Counted from the stretch's first letter, positions 14,309 to 25,383 are shown. The stretch is 64,000 nt of DNA from Acholeplasmatales bacterium (GCA_900767915.1 CAAGAX010000068.1:1-64000), one strand, 5' to 3'. Translations and numbers: made by a program. The notes: generated by a model not told the origin, from the letters alone.

Positions 14309-17300
14309 TAAAAACAAATTATTATTCATTTTCTAGTAAAATAAATGGCAATATTCATCTAAATAAGAATGATATTTTTAAGATTGTAAAAATTAGGGAT
14401 AATATTTGTGCTTTGGATTTTGAAAATAATTTATTATTTCAAATAGAACCACAAACTTCAGATGATAAAGTTCTTGATTATTTTAATAATATTGGAGAAA
14501 ACTATGCTTCCTTCTCAAAGTTGAATAAGCAAAAGAATGAAGCTATTATAGATATTCATCCAATTTTTAAAATTGAAAAAATCTCTAATTTTATTATATA
14601 TTCTGAAAATGATCTTAAAATTAAAATTAATATTTTTGAGGCTTTAGGAGATAAAGCTATCGTACTATTTAATAATATTCATAGTACGGACAATTCCTTT
14701 TATATTGAGTCTGAAAACACGGGCAAATTTTATAAAATAGTTGAAAAACAAGAATATATAAATGATTCTGATATTTCTTCAGTTTTTTATGAATTAGATG
14801 GTGCTAGTTATAAATCATTAAAAAATCTAAATGAGTTTCAAGAAATTTTAATTTATGGGAATGTCGAAGTAACAGATAGAAAGACATATCTTAATATCGA
14901 AGATAAAATTCAATTAAAAAAGATTCAAGGGGATGTAAAGAACTATTTAAATCTTTGGGATAAATATAATTCGATTGAATTAGAAAAAGAATTTTCTATA
15001 TTTAAAGCTATTGGTTCAGTTCGATATGATTTTTTTTTTGAAAATCACGAACATATTACTTTATATTTTGATGAAGAAAATTATAAAAAACTAAAAACAA
15101 TTTCTAAAGATAGTATGTTGATGGTAGGAAACAATAATTTTTTAGATTTGTTTAATTGTAAGGATATAGAAGCCTATAACAAAGTAGAAAAGGATATTCT
15201 ATCTAAGAAGGAAGCAACAATTTGTTATTTCAAGGGGAAGGATGCCTTTAATGACGTTGAAAGAAGTGTTCGTGTTGGAACAAATGATTTAACTTTTTTT
15301 CAAGCTAATTCGGGGATAGGTTATTTAGGATTATCATTGCTCGGAAATAAAATTTCTTTTGATAGAAGAGAAAAGGCAAAAGAAAAAATTATTACTGGAA
15401 AATCTGGTATTACTAAATTATATACATACTTTACAGATAATCCTGAGCCATCAGAGAAAAGAGAAGAAATTACGATTGATCAAAGATTAATCAAGAAAAA
15501 TTTAACGCCTAATCAATTAGAAGCAGTAAAGATTATTTGTAATACACCTGATATTGCTATTATTCAGGGACCTCCTGGAACAGGTAAAACAACAACTATA
15601 AAAGAAGCCTTAATTCAATTGAACTCGAACAAAGAAAATAAATATGATTTTGGCAATAATTTACTTTCAGGTTTTAGACATGAAACTGTTTTAAATCTAA
15701 CAGAAAGCATTGATTTATTTGGACTTCCTGCCGTTAAAATAGGTAGAAAGTCACTTGATGAAGATGAGGAAGAAATTGAGCCTAGAATTCTTAAGTTTAT
15801 TGATGAATTGGTTAATACTTTATTAGAAAAATATAAAGGATTAACTATAGAAGATGAGGAGTACATTGAATTTAAAAAGAAATATTATGCTTATGTGAAC
15901 TTCAATAATTCCATTGAATCTTCAGTAGCAATATTAAATGAAGTTAAGAATTTAAATAGATTTAAATATGATATGGATGTTCAAGATCATCTTGATGAAT
16001 TAATTTCTAAATTGAATAAAAAGACAAATAATACATCCATTGAAGTAAAGGATTTTCTTGACTTTCTATATAGTTTTCCGTTAACAAAAACAGCTTTTAA
16101 AGATGAGAAAGATAGAATTAGAACTGACTTGGATTGTTATAAAGATTATCAAGAGCTTAAAAAGTATGCTATTGCTTTAGAAAAGGAAATTGATAATTTT
16201 GATGAAAAGCGAATCAAAGTATTAAGAAGAGAATTAATTTTAAAATTAAGACCTGTGCCTTCTATATTAATTATGAAGAGTGAAAAAGATGAAATTGTAG
16301 ACTACCTAGACTCTTTATTTGAAATGTTAAAAGTTGAACGATATAAGAAATTTAATGGTGATAAAGTCGCAATCTTAGATTATATCGATAGCTTGATGGA
16401 AAATCCTAAATTAATAAAGGAAACTTTATTAGATTACACAAAGGTACTAGGTGCTACAAATCAACAAGCTTCATCTAAAAATATGGCTTTACTTAAACAA
16501 GATGAATTGTTGTTTGATAATGTAATTATTGATGAAGCAGCTACATCATCACCACTTGATTTATTTATTCCGATGTCTTTAGCTAAAAAGAGAATTATTT
16601 TAGTAGGAGATCACAGGCAATTACCTAATATTACAGATGATGAAATTATTTCTAATATTTCCAAGAATATTGAAGTATCAGAGGATTCTTTAGAGAAAAT
16701 TGCCAAAGATATGAAAACTACCCTTTTTGAAATTTTAATGGATAAAGCTAGATTATTAGAAAAGAAAGATGGCGTTAAAAGAGTCGTTACATTAAATACT
16801 CAATTTAGAATGCATCCTGAATTAGGTAATTATGTAAGTAATAATTTCTATAAAAAGGATGGAGGATTTAATTCTCCTAGACCTGCAAATGAGTTTGAAC
16901 ATAATTATCATAGTTTAATGAATAATTATTTACGCTGGATAGATGTTCCTTTTGATGATAAAGAAAAATATAGGCTAGGATCTTCAAGAAAAAACACTCC
17001 TGAAGCTATTAAGATAGCAAAGCATATTAAAGAGGCTTTAGATATAGGAAATACATTATCTATCGGAGTTATTACAATCTATCGTGAGCAGGTAAAAGAG
17101 ATAAAAAATCAATTGATTAGGGTTGGAGTATTAAATAAAAACGATACCTTAACCTCTCAATATGCAAATCAAGAATTACTGATTGGTACTGTTGACGCCT
17201 TCCAAGGAAGAGAATTTGATATTGTATATTTATCTCTCGCATATGTGACTAAGGATATTCAAAGAGAAAAGAATAAATTTAGTCGTTTGGCATGGGCAAA

Positions 17301-17457
17301 TGCAGATAGCTTGCTTTGCGTTGCTTTAAGTAGACAAAAAAGAATGCTTATCGTAGTTGGAGATATAAACTTATATTCTTCGAAAGAATGTAAAGATTTA
17401 GTTCCTTCAATTTATGATTTATGCGATAAGTGTTTAGGAGGTGGCATGTATGAGTAA
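14305..17457 (+). CDS. UPF1-like SF1B helicase (CnuH-like)
   Basis: 1,050 residues from ATG 14305, which overlaps the kinase stop (ATGA); the more distal GTG/ATG options lie inside the kinase frame without a ribosome site. The first ~380 residues are a beta-rich region that may hold an OB-type fold. The helicase core follows: GPPGTGKTTT (about 422), IIDEAAT (D743), VGDHRQLP (about 768), TQFRMHPE (about 832), VDAFQGREFD (about 963) and VALSRQKR (about 1006), the UPF1/DNA2-like pattern. An insert of about 250 residues, mostly helical, separates motifs Ia and II. UPF1-like helicases of this kind accompany coiled-coil McrB systems (CoCoNuTs), where they are predicted to work on RNA. Coupled translation on both sides. 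Confidence 0.85.
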   Translation: MIKTNYYSFSSKINGNIHLNKNDIFKIVKIRDNICALDFENNLLFQIEPQTSDDKVLDYFNNIGENYASFSKLNKQKNEAIIDIHPIFKIEKISNFIIYSENDLKIKINIFEALGDKAIVLFNNIHSTDNSFYIESENTGKFYKIVEKQEYINDSDISSVFYELDGASYKSLKNLNEFQEILIYGNVEVTDRKTYLNIEDKIQLKKIQGDVKNYLNLWDKYNSIELEKEFSIFKAIGSVRYDFFFENHEHITLYFDEENYKKLKTISKDSMLMVGNNNFLDLFNCKDIEAYNKVEKDILSKKEATICYFKGKDAFNDVERSVRVGTNDLTFFQANSGIGYLGLSLLGNKISFDRREKAKEKIITGKSGITKLYTYFTDNPEPSEKREEITIDQRLIKKNLTPNQLEAVKIICNTPDIAIIQGPPGTGKTTTIKEALIQLNSNKENKYDFGNNLLSGFRHETVLNLTESIDLFGLPAVKIGRKSLDEDEEEIEPRILKFIDELVNTLLEKYKGLTIEDEEYIEFKKKYYAYVNFNNSIESSVAILNEVKNLNRFKYDMDVQDHLDELISKLNKKTNNTSIEVKDFLDFLYSFPLTKTAFKDEKDRIRTDLDCYKDYQELKKYAIALEKEIDNFDEKRIKVLRRELILKLRPVPSILIMKSEKDEIVDYLDSLFEMLKVERYKKFNGDKVAILDYIDSLMENPKLIKETLLDYTKVLGATNQQASSKNMALLKQDELLFDNVIIDEAATSSPLDLFIPMSLAKKRIILVGDHRQLPNITDDEIISNISKNIEVSEDSLEKIAKDMKTTLFEILMDKARLLEKKDGVKRVVTLNTQFRMHPELGNYVSNNFYKKDGGFNSPRPANEFEHNYHSLMNNYLRWIDVPFDDKEKYRLGSSRKNTPEAIKIAKHIKEALDIGNTLSIGVITIYREQVKEIKNQLIRVGVLNKNDTLTSQYANQELLIGTVDAFQGREFDIVYLSLAYVTKDIQREKNKFSRLAWANADSLLCVALSRQKRMLIVVGDINLYSSKECKDLVPSIYDLCDKCLGGGMYE

Positions 17458-19528
17458 TATTATTTTTAACAAGAAATTACAGCCATCGAATGATAAGAGA
17501 TTTTTTGGATTACCTGTAAGAGTAATTAAAGTATTGTTAAGATTTTGTGATAAACCAGAACTTAATCATTTTGAAAGAGCTATTATGGCATTATCTTTAT
17601 ATCAAAGATACTCAATTGCTGATTTATCAGAGATGCTTCAATTAAAAATTGAACTTATCGAATTGATTATAAACAACTTGAAGAAAAAATCCTTTATGGA
17701 CGAAGAACAAAAAGTAACTCAAAAAGGTGAAGAGATTTTAAAGAATTTTCATAAAAATTTTAAAGATGAAGTATGTTATGTTTTCTATGATTTAAATAGA
17801 AAATGTTTACTCCAAGAATATTGTAGTCCAAGTGATATTATTGAAATTGAAGGTGAAAAAAATTCATTTAATTTAGAAAATGATGCATTTAGTGAAGAAG
17901 TAATATTTACGCCAATTATCAAAAGCAACGAAAATTTTAAAATTGATAATGATATTGAAGGATATATTAAGCGTGATATTTTCTATAACAATGATAAGAC
18001 ACTTATTAATGTAGAAATTTTAAATGTAGATTATAATAAATATTTCTTTATTAGCTACATAGAATCTAGTAAAGACTTAAGTGATAATCGTTGGATTATA
18101 GCAAATCCTGTTACTTTAGAACAAGATACTGCTTTATATGATTATTTTTATGAAAATACAAATGTTGAATCTATAAATAAATTGATTATGGGTATTATTC
18201 AATTTAAGAAAAAATCATTTAATGAAGATGAAAATAAACTTTATGAAAATGTAAAACAAAGATTATTTAAAATTCCAATCAAACCGCAACATGAAAAATT
18301 TATTATTCCATTAATGAAAGTAATAAAAATTATAAAAGATTCATCTGAGCACAACATTGATGAAAAAAGGCAAAAGATTGAATCAATTCGCGATGCTATG
18401 ATTGAACTTGGAGATTTATATGAACTTATATTATATGAAGCTGCAATGGAATCTAAATGCTATAACGCGTATGAATCAATAATTAGAAAGTATAAAGATG
18501 ATAATAAAATTATTTTAATAGAAATTGCGAAAAATATTGGATTTGATATTAGTGATGATGCAAAAAAATTATTTCTTGTTGAAAATAGGTCTATTCGAAG
18601 ATTAATTGCAAATCCTGAAAAAGCTGAGCTAAATAATTGCCTATCATGGAATTTAACTATAGCTAATCAAAATGAAAATTATTTCTTAAATAATTTAGCT
18701 ATTAAATATCCAAATTTTATAAATTTATTATATGAATTTAAGAGGTTTTATAGAGATGCAAATAAACATGACATTAATTTAGAAACTTTATCACCTAAAA
18801 TCTATTTCGAATTATTGTGGGATATGTTAGCTGAAGCATTCAAATATAAGCTAAATAACAAAAAATTAAATGATATCATTAGTTCAAGTAATTCTATAAT
18901 GGATTATAGTTATTCTTATGAGTACCTTAGAATTAAATTAGGGAATAAGATGTTTGATTCAAACAATAGCACAATAACAGAAATTAAAACCTCTTTAATT
19001 TCTATGTTTGATAACTATACATACAGTAGTGCATCATACCTAAAATTTGCATATAACCTTGTTGAAGCAATTACTAGAATTATTGCTAATCATTTAAAAA
19101 AGAATTTAACTAACAAACCAAAAATTATGGAAGATTTATTCTTAGATACTTTAGATGTTAAGAAATTCTTAGAAGAGAATGGATTTGAAATGAATTCATA
19201 TGATGTCTTTGGTAATAAGATTGAAGATTCGTTTAATTTTATGGGACAATCTTATTTTATGGTTAATGGATTTAAGGATGGATTTAAGAATTCTAATCTT
19301 AGAACAAAAGTACTTGCTATTATAAGCATTTTAAAAACTAATTCTGATAAAGTTTCTTTCTTTAATGAATATAAAAGCTTATTTGTAATAACTTCAATTA
19401 TGGGTTATACGCAACAGCATAAGCAAGTTCATGAATTTGATAAAGATAAGGCTAAAATTATTGTTGATGAAGTTATCAAACTGACTGATTTCTTAGTAAA
19501 TAAGAAAAATGATGTTGAATTTAAGTAA
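17450..19528 (+). CDS. winged-helix protein with HEPN-like Rx4H motifs
   Basis: 692 residues from ATG 17450, eight bases after AGGAGG. The gene overlaps the helicase by eight bases. Residues about 35-105 look like a winged helix (NHFERAIMALSLYQRYSIAD, then LSEMLQLKIELIELIINNLK). A beta-rich middle part follows, then a long all-helical C-terminal half. Two Rx4H motifs, the catalytic signature of HEPN ribonucleases, are visible: RDANKH (435-440, in FYRDANKHD) and RIIANH (543-548). The first is the better one, being at a helix end after a conserved-looking aromatic stretch. I infer an RNase effector, as in CoCoNuT loci that carry HEPN proteins, but the domain assignment needs a structure prediction. 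Confidence 0.65.
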   Translation: MSNIIFNKKLQPSNDKRFFGLPVRVIKVLLRFCDKPELNHFERAIMALSLYQRYSIADLSEMLQLKIELIELIINNLKKKSFMDEEQKVTQKGEEILKNFHKNFKDEVCYVFYDLNRKCLLQEYCSPSDIIEIEGEKNSFNLENDAFSEEVIFTPIIKSNENFKIDNDIEGYIKRDIFYNNDKTLINVEILNVDYNKYFFISYIESSKDLSDNRWIIANPVTLEQDTALYDYFYENTNVESINKLIMGIIQFKKKSFNEDENKLYENVKQRLFKIPIKPQHEKFIIPLMKVIKIIKDSSEHNIDEKRQKIESIRDAMIELGDLYELILYEAAMESKCYNAYESIIRKYKDDNKIILIEIAKNIGFDISDDAKKLFLVENRSIRRLIANPEKAELNNCLSWNLTIANQNENYFLNNLAIKYPNFINLLYEFKRFYRDANKHDINLETLSPKIYFELLWDMLAEAFKYKLNNKKLNDIISSSNSIMDYSYSYEYLRIKLGNKMFDSNNSTITEIKTSLISMFDNYTYSSASYLKFAYNLVEAITRIIANHLKKNLTNKPKIMEDLFLDTLDVKKFLEENGFEMNSYDVFGNKIEDSFNFMGQSYFMVNGFKDGFKNSNLRTKVLAIISILKTNSDKVSFFNEYKSLFVITSIMGYTQQHKQVHEFDKDKAKIIVDEVIKLTDFLVNKKNDVEFK

Positions 19529-19540
19529 GGAGGATCGAAA

Positions 19541-21907
19541 ATGGCACAAACACAAAAAGAATTATTAGAAGCAAAAGAAAAAGCTCTTGATGCGAGAGAA
19601 AATTCTCTAAAAGCTAGAGAAAGAGAGGTTTCAAATCTAGAAGCTACTAAGAAACTATTAGAAGAATCTTTTAACTCTAGAAGCAAATTACTTGATGAGC
19701 AAGAAAAACAAATTCTTACTGATAAGACAAAAGAATTATCTGATAAGACAAAAGAACTTGAAGAATTAAGTGCAGAATTAGCAAAGATTAAAAAGGAGAA
19801 AATTTTAGTTGAAGGTGAACTTACAACTAAGAAGTCTACCACTGAAGCACAAATCTTGGCATATAGAGATAAAAGGGTACAAGAAGTTGAGTCTGTAATG
19901 ACAAAACGTTTAGAAGCTGGTCTTGAAAAAATCGAAAAAGATTATCAAGCATTTCTAAATTCATCTATTAGTACAGTTAATTGGTCTAATGAGCAATTAA
20001 AGAAAGCTTTTGATGGTTTAAATAATGAATTTAAAGAATTATTAAAATCTCAAGAGAATATTATTGAACAAAGAAGAAAAGATTTAGAGGAAGCAATTAA
20101 AACCTATAATGATGCCTCAGCTCAGCTTGAAAGCCTTGAAGAGGAAAAATCTAAGCTAAAAATAGTAGAGAGAAAACTTAATGTAAAAGAAAAAAATCAA
20201 GAGCGATTCATTCAAAAGGCAATTGAAGAAAAGTATTCCGAACTTGTTGATGAAAATACCAAATTACAAACAAGTTTAGATACATATAAACAAAAAGCGA
20301 TTGATTTATCTAAGGAGATGGAAAACATTAAAGCTAAGTATTCCTCAAATGAATTTCTTGATAAGATACATTTACAATCTGAAAGAGATAGATTATTAAA
20401 TGAATTAGACAAGTATCAACAGCTTTATAAGGATTATACTAGTGAAGAATATCAAGAATTAAAGTTAAAAGTTGCTAAGCTTAATGCTTTAGAAGAACAA
20501 AATAGGACTCTTAGAAATGAAAAAATAGATTTGACAGAGCAAGTAGAAAAATTAAAAAGCGAAGCATTAAATAATGACAGTTTAAAATTCAAAAATGACG
20601 CTTTAGAAAATCAAATTAGAGTAGAACGTCAAATGCTTTCTCAATTACAAACTGAGATTAATAATCTTTCTTCTAGAATTGAAAACAAGAAGAGTGGAAT
20701 TGTAGCATCTGAATCTATTCAATCACCAGTAAGTGAGTTTATCAATTTAATTAAGGATGATAAAACAAATATTAAAGAAATCAAATGGCTTGAGAATATT
20801 ATTACGAAGTGCGAAGAGGCAGGATTTAAATTCTCGAAAAGATTATATTATTCATTCCATACATCTCTTAAGACTTCTGATATGTCTCCACTTACCGTTT
20901 TAGCTGGTGTTTCTGGTACAGGTAAATCTAAATTACCTCAGCTTTATTCTAAATTTGGTGGTATTTATTTCCTATCTGAACCAGTAAAACCAGATTGGGA
21001 TAGCCCACAATCTTTATTTGGCTATTATAATAGTATTGAAAAGAGATTTGATGCTACTACATTATTAAGAGCTTTAGTAATGTTCCAAGCTAATAAGTCT
21101 AAATCTCAAACAAAACAAAATATTACGGATCTATCCGATAGAGTTTTAATTGTACTTCTTGATGAAATGAACCTAGCTCATATTGAGCAATATTTTAGTG
21201 ATTTGTTATCGAAATTAGAAGAACGTCGTGGTAACAATTCCGATGTATCATTTGAAGTTGATTTAGGTGCAGGAAACGATAAATATTCGATTGTTTTAAC
21301 TGATAATGTTAAATGGGTTGGAACAATGAATGAGGATGAAACAACTAAGTCTTTATCAGATAAGGTCATCGATAGAGGAAACATAATTTCTTTCCCAAGA
21401 CCTACAAAATTTGAAAGATATAATAAAAATAAAAATGCAGTAATTCAAGAAAAGATGCTATTAAGAAGTGTATGGGAAAACTGGTCAAATACTAAGATTG
21501 ATTTGACTGATGAAGAATATAATAAGTATTCACATATTGTTATGGAAATAAACGAAAGTTTGAAGGTTGTAAATAGAGCTTTAGGCCATCGTGTATGGCA
21601 ATCTATTGAAAATTATATGATTTCACATCCATTAGTTTTAGAGTATGAAAAAGATAAAACTAATCGAGAAATTGCATTAAATTACGCGTTTGAAGAAGCA
21701 TTAGTTCATAAAGTAATGCCTAAATTAAGAGGTATCAATACCGATGGAACGGAAAAAGAGGAATGCTTAGATAAAATTGAGAAAATCTTATCTGATAACA
21801 GTCTAGAAATATTAAATGATTTCGACCATGCGATGAAATCTGTTACAGGAACCTTTATTTGGGATTCTGCGTTATATCTAGATGATGAATATAAAAATAT
21901 AAAATAA
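19541..21907 (+). CDS. coiled-coil McrB-type GTPase (CnuB-like)
   Basis: 788 residues, strong GGAGG before the ATG. Residues 1 to about 400 are an almost uninterrupted coiled coil (ELLEAKEKALDARENSLKAR, KELSDKTKELEELSAELAK and similar heptads). Then comes a McrB-family AAA+ GTPase: GVSGTGKSKL (456-465), FLSEPVKPDWDSP, VLLDEMNL (D541) with IEQYFSDLLSKLE, and the signature WVGTMNEDETTKSLSDKVIDR (M596). McrB normally feeds a McrC nuclease; a McrB with a long coiled coil in place of a DNA-reading domain is the hallmark of CoCoNuT systems. No classical McrC follows; the next gene is a much larger protein. Confidence 0.88.
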   Translation: MAQTQKELLEAKEKALDARENSLKAREREVSNLEATKKLLEESFNSRSKLLDEQEKQILTDKTKELSDKTKELEELSAELAKIKKEKILVEGELTTKKSTTEAQILAYRDKRVQEVESVMTKRLEAGLEKIEKDYQAFLNSSISTVNWSNEQLKKAFDGLNNEFKELLKSQENIIEQRRKDLEEAIKTYNDASAQLESLEEEKSKLKIVERKLNVKEKNQERFIQKAIEEKYSELVDENTKLQTSLDTYKQKAIDLSKEMENIKAKYSSNEFLDKIHLQSERDRLLNELDKYQQLYKDYTSEEYQELKLKVAKLNALEEQNRTLRNEKIDLTEQVEKLKSEALNNDSLKFKNDALENQIRVERQMLSQLQTEINNLSSRIENKKSGIVASESIQSPVSEFINLIKDDKTNIKEIKWLENIITKCEEAGFKFSKRLYYSFHTSLKTSDMSPLTVLAGVSGTGKSKLPQLYSKFGGIYFLSEPVKPDWDSPQSLFGYYNSIEKRFDATTLLRALVMFQANKSKSQTKQNITDLSDRVLIVLLDEMNLAHIEQYFSDLLSKLEERRGNNSDVSFEVDLGAGNDKYSIVLTDNVKWVGTMNEDETTKSLSDKVIDRGNIISFPRPTKFERYNKNKNAVIQEKMLLRSVWENWSNTKIDLTDEEYNKYSHIVMEINESLKVVNRALGHRVWQSIENYMISHPLVLEYEKDKTNREIALNYAFEEALVHKVMPKLRGINTDGTEKEECLDKIEKILSDNSLEILNDFDHAMKSVTGTFIWDSALYLDDEYKNIK

Positions 21908-21924
21908 GAAAAGGAGAGGGGAAC

Positions 21925-24900
21925 ATGAGCTTTGAAAAATATTACGATATCTTATTTGAAAATGGTAAATTAAATGATGAATATGTTACCTATTTAACTT
22001 ATAAACATATAGAAAATTCGTTATTAAATAAGGATTTTAATTCGAATAATTCTATTTATGATTTGATGAAAAATTATTCAAATAAATTCAATCAAATGCT
22101 AAACAAAATTGAAGCCCCTCTAGGATTTCTTTTTGATGATGTTTATGACTTATATTGCTTTACAAAGCCACATTTGGATAATATCTTAGATAATCCTAAA
22201 CAAAGTATTATTAAGGAATCAAAATTAGTACGAAAAGAAAAGTTAAAGCAAATAGAGCCAAAGACAATTACTTGGCTAGCAACTAAGCAAGGTTCAACTT
22301 TTCGAGAAAAGATTGGACAGCTCAATAAAATTAAAACTAACGTTAAAAGATTTTCTTATAATATACCAGCAAATCAAGTTGTGCTATCCTACTACAATAG
22401 GCTTTATAAGTTAATGAATCAAAAACTTAGTGTCATCAAGGAAAATCCTAACTTATTTGGCGCATATGATACAAAAGAAATTAATGAACTTCAAAAACAA
22501 TTATATAAGTTAAGAAATAAGGTTAAAGAAGTATTCTATGAGGTTGATCCAAAAGAATTAATTAAAGCTAATAATACTTTATTAGGAAATCCGGATTATA
22601 GAAGTGTTTGGAATTCGAATGTTGATTTAAAAAAATATAACATTAATTATGAAGATTCTTTTTTGAAATTTGTTGATTCCTTATTCGAATGTGTAGTCTT
22701 GTCATTTATGCAAGAATTAGATTCAATTGAAGGCTCATTCAATTTGGATGATATATTTGGTGCTACTTTATACTCCTTAAATGATAATACTTTATTTGTT
22801 GTCGAATTTGAAAAAAATGAGTCTTTAATTATAAAGACTAAAGCCTTTAAATTAAATGAAGGATTATTAAAAATTGTAGATGAGAAAGACTTTGTAGTAT
22901 CAATCCAAAGAGAAGAATCAAATGATGGAATTGGTATACCATTCTTAGTAAAAATAAATGGTATACCTAAAGGAGAATTTTATGGTAATCTTTTAGGTGT
23001 TAAAGAAGTACTAAATACTATAAATGATACTTTTCAAATGAATTTTGGAAGAAAATCCTTAGTGAAAACAAATGAAACAAATATCGAGTTTGTTTCTATA
23101 AATTCTTATGACAATATGGCTTATGGTAAAGATGATTTAACTGTATTGTTAATTGACGACCATAAAGATTTTATTCCTAATGAGTTATATTTTTCGAATA
23201 GTAAAGTATTATATTTAAATGAACATACTGGTTCAAATTATTTGCAATTGCTAAAAAAAATTTCTGGATATAATCTAAATAATAGATTTGAGCCTGTAAT
23301 ATATGATATTCAAGATACTTTTGATGAATTCTCATCAGCAGAACTTAGAAAAACTTTTACTGCAGCTTTTAGTGGTGGATATCCAGTATGGAGATCTATA
23401 CTTGCTGGAGAATCAGTAAAAAATAAGAATTCATATGAGATGGTAATTGATTTATGTGGCAATGAATTTTCAGTTTCCAAATTAAGTCAAAAGAACAAAT
23501 TGTTTATTCATTATGGACCACAGGAAATTCCTCTATATCTCCAAAAATTTAACGAATTTGATTTTTTAAACGAGTATATAAGGAATTATGAAAGTAAATA
23601 TAACATTTCGTTTCCAGAAGATGTAAAAAAAGATTTTATCAGGTCTGGTAAACTTTCTAATTTATTCTTAGATAAACAAATCAAGTATGGAGCATATAAG
23701 GATTTAAATTCCAAATTTTACTGTATATGCTTTGATAAAGAAATCTTTAATGATTTAAAGATTAAATTTGAAACATATTTAGATGTGCTTGTGGATGAGT
23801 ATAAAGGTAAAGGATTGTTCATTGTTCCTAATTTCATATCTCTAAATAAAAGCAATGTAATTACAAATCAAACATTAGTTATTGGATCAAGAGTAATCGC
23901 AAAAAGAGTAAAAGAAAAAGCTATTACTTGGTATGAGGTACTTCCTGATTTATCTTTAGAAATCATTAGAGATGGAATGTATGATGAGCTAAAGATTGTT
24001 GAAAATCAAGAATGCGAAAATATTATCGGTAAAAAATTTATTATTAATCCAAAAGAAGAATTTACTTTAACAAAAGGACAATCTAATTATATTCTTCCTT
24101 TAAATAAATCTTTTTTAGGAGAAAATAATAAGTCATTTGTTGCAAAGATTGAAGACAAATCATTTCCTCTAGAAGAGGATGTTAAAGTTAAATTAAAAGT
24201 AGAATATTCATTTGGTAATGAAAATAGTTATATTTTACTCTTTGAACCAATTTCTAAAAAATCGCCATTTAAGCAAATAGAAGTTGTTTGGGAAAAAGAA
24301 AAATTTGACGATAATGTTATAAATCCTCAAATAGTTGATAACATTTTAACTCGAGAAAAATTAGATACGAATTTATCTTCTTTTTTACCAACTATTGTTG
24401 CCAATATGAATAAGTCTATTGATAACTTAAACAAGGGATTATGGACTTATTATAATCGTAAAACTGAGGAAGAGATTGATAACTTTAAAAAAGCCACTAA
24501 AAATGCTCGTGACCTTGTGAATACAAAACAAAGACATGATAATTACAATAAGAATGCAAGGAAAGAAATAGAAAATTTCTTCAAGAAAAATAATATTTCA
24601 CAGTCCATACTACAACTTTTAAAATTAAGTGAACAGTATCGTTATTCTGATCCTGAAAAATATATTAAAAGGAGAGTGAATTTGGAAGATTACTATATGG
24701 GTGCGACAATGGATCCATCAATTTTTGATAATGAATTCTTTGAATATTCATTTGGTTGTTATGGAAGATATTTAAACATGTATCCTGGTGATAAGAAGGT
24801 GTTAGAAAAAGCTAGAAATTCATTAATCAAAATAGTTAGTGATAATGACTACTTGAGTAAAAAAAATATTAGAATTTTTATGGCTGGTATAACTTCTTCA

Positions 24901-25383
24901 ATAACAGGAAGACACGCTGCGATTTATGAAATGGCACAAGTGTATCCACTATTTGTTAGGACATTGCTTGATACTATTGTAGATATACTTGATAAATTAA
25001 TTAATTTTAATTGGTCACAAAAATACTTTGAAGAAGTTTTTGCTCCCAATCCTAATGAAAATGGGTTTTTGGTTAGACATTCGCTAGAGATACTTCTATC
25101 AATTTTATATTGTAGAAATATGGTTATATTCGAAGATTTGAAGCCAAATGGAAAAACGGCAAGAAGATTAATTTCCATAATTAAAAGATTAAATCTAAGT
25201 ATGATGAAAGCTAATTTTGATGAAGGCGTTAAGGTGACTCAAATGAGAAAAACAAAATATGTCATCACCTTTGATGTGCCAGAAGAACTTAATAGAATGT
25301 GGAATGTTGCTTATATTTTGATATTAAGTTTATCTTCTGATAAACGCGTTAATTTAATCAAACTTAAAGAGGACGCTAAGTAG
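21925..25383 (+). CDS. large McrB partner with possible DUF2357-like and Hsp70-like regions (CnuA-like)
   Basis: 1,152 residues, AGGAGAGGGG upstream. The N-terminal quarter (TWLATKQGSTFREKIGQLNK, RFSYNIPANQVVLSYYNRLY) resembles the DUF2357 part found beside McrB-type ATPases. The middle (TVLLIDDHKDF near 411, FTAAFSGGYPVWRSIL near 477, MVIDLCGNEFS near 505) alternates strand and loop in the way of an Hsp70/actin-like ATPase half. A beta-barrel-like stretch follows and a helical C-terminus closes the protein. I see no PD-(D/E)XK triad, so it is not a plain McrC. CoCoNuT loci carry an Hsp70-like component, which fits this position. The assignment is by context plus weak pattern. Confidence 0.6.
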   Translation: MSFEKYYDILFENGKLNDEYVTYLTYKHIENSLLNKDFNSNNSIYDLMKNYSNKFNQMLNKIEAPLGFLFDDVYDLYCFTKPHLDNILDNPKQSIIKESKLVRKEKLKQIEPKTITWLATKQGSTFREKIGQLNKIKTNVKRFSYNIPANQVVLSYYNRLYKLMNQKLSVIKENPNLFGAYDTKEINELQKQLYKLRNKVKEVFYEVDPKELIKANNTLLGNPDYRSVWNSNVDLKKYNINYEDSFLKFVDSLFECVVLSFMQELDSIEGSFNLDDIFGATLYSLNDNTLFVVEFEKNESLIIKTKAFKLNEGLLKIVDEKDFVVSIQREESNDGIGIPFLVKINGIPKGEFYGNLLGVKEVLNTINDTFQMNFGRKSLVKTNETNIEFVSINSYDNMAYGKDDLTVLLIDDHKDFIPNELYFSNSKVLYLNEHTGSNYLQLLKKISGYNLNNRFEPVIYDIQDTFDEFSSAELRKTFTAAFSGGYPVWRSILAGESVKNKNSYEMVIDLCGNEFSVSKLSQKNKLFIHYGPQEIPLYLQKFNEFDFLNEYIRNYESKYNISFPEDVKKDFIRSGKLSNLFLDKQIKYGAYKDLNSKFYCICFDKEIFNDLKIKFETYLDVLVDEYKGKGLFIVPNFISLNKSNVITNQTLVIGSRVIAKRVKEKAITWYEVLPDLSLEIIRDGMYDELKIVENQECENIIGKKFIINPKEEFTLTKGQSNYILPLNKSFLGENNKSFVAKIEDKSFPLEEDVKVKLKVEYSFGNENSYILLFEPISKKSPFKQIEVVWEKEKFDDNVINPQIVDNILTREKLDTNLSSFLPTIVANMNKSIDNLNKGLWTYYNRKTEEEIDNFKKATKNARDLVNTKQRHDNYNKNARKEIENFFKKNNISQSILQLLKLSEQYRYSDPEKYIKRRVNLEDYYMGATMDPSIFDNEFFEYSFGCYGRYLNMYPGDKKVLEKARNSLIKIVSDNDYLSKKNIRIFMAGITSSITGRHAAIYEMAQVYPLFVRTLLDTIVDILDKLINFNWSQKYFEEVFAPNPNENGFLVRHSLEILLSILYCRNMVIFEDLKPNGKTARRLISIIKRLNLSMMKANFDEGVKVTQMRKTKYVITFDVPEELNRMWNVAYILILSLSSDKRVNLIKLKEDAK

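Noticed and set aside
19429..19842. Minus-strand 137-codon Ser-rich frame
   Set aside because: It is antisense to the coiled-coil region, where Glu/Lys-rich codons produce Ser/Phe-rich antisense frames; no ribosome site.
21925..25383. Assignment of the 1,152-residue protein as McrC
   Set aside because: It follows McrB but is far larger than McrC and I could not find a PD-(D/E)XK triad.
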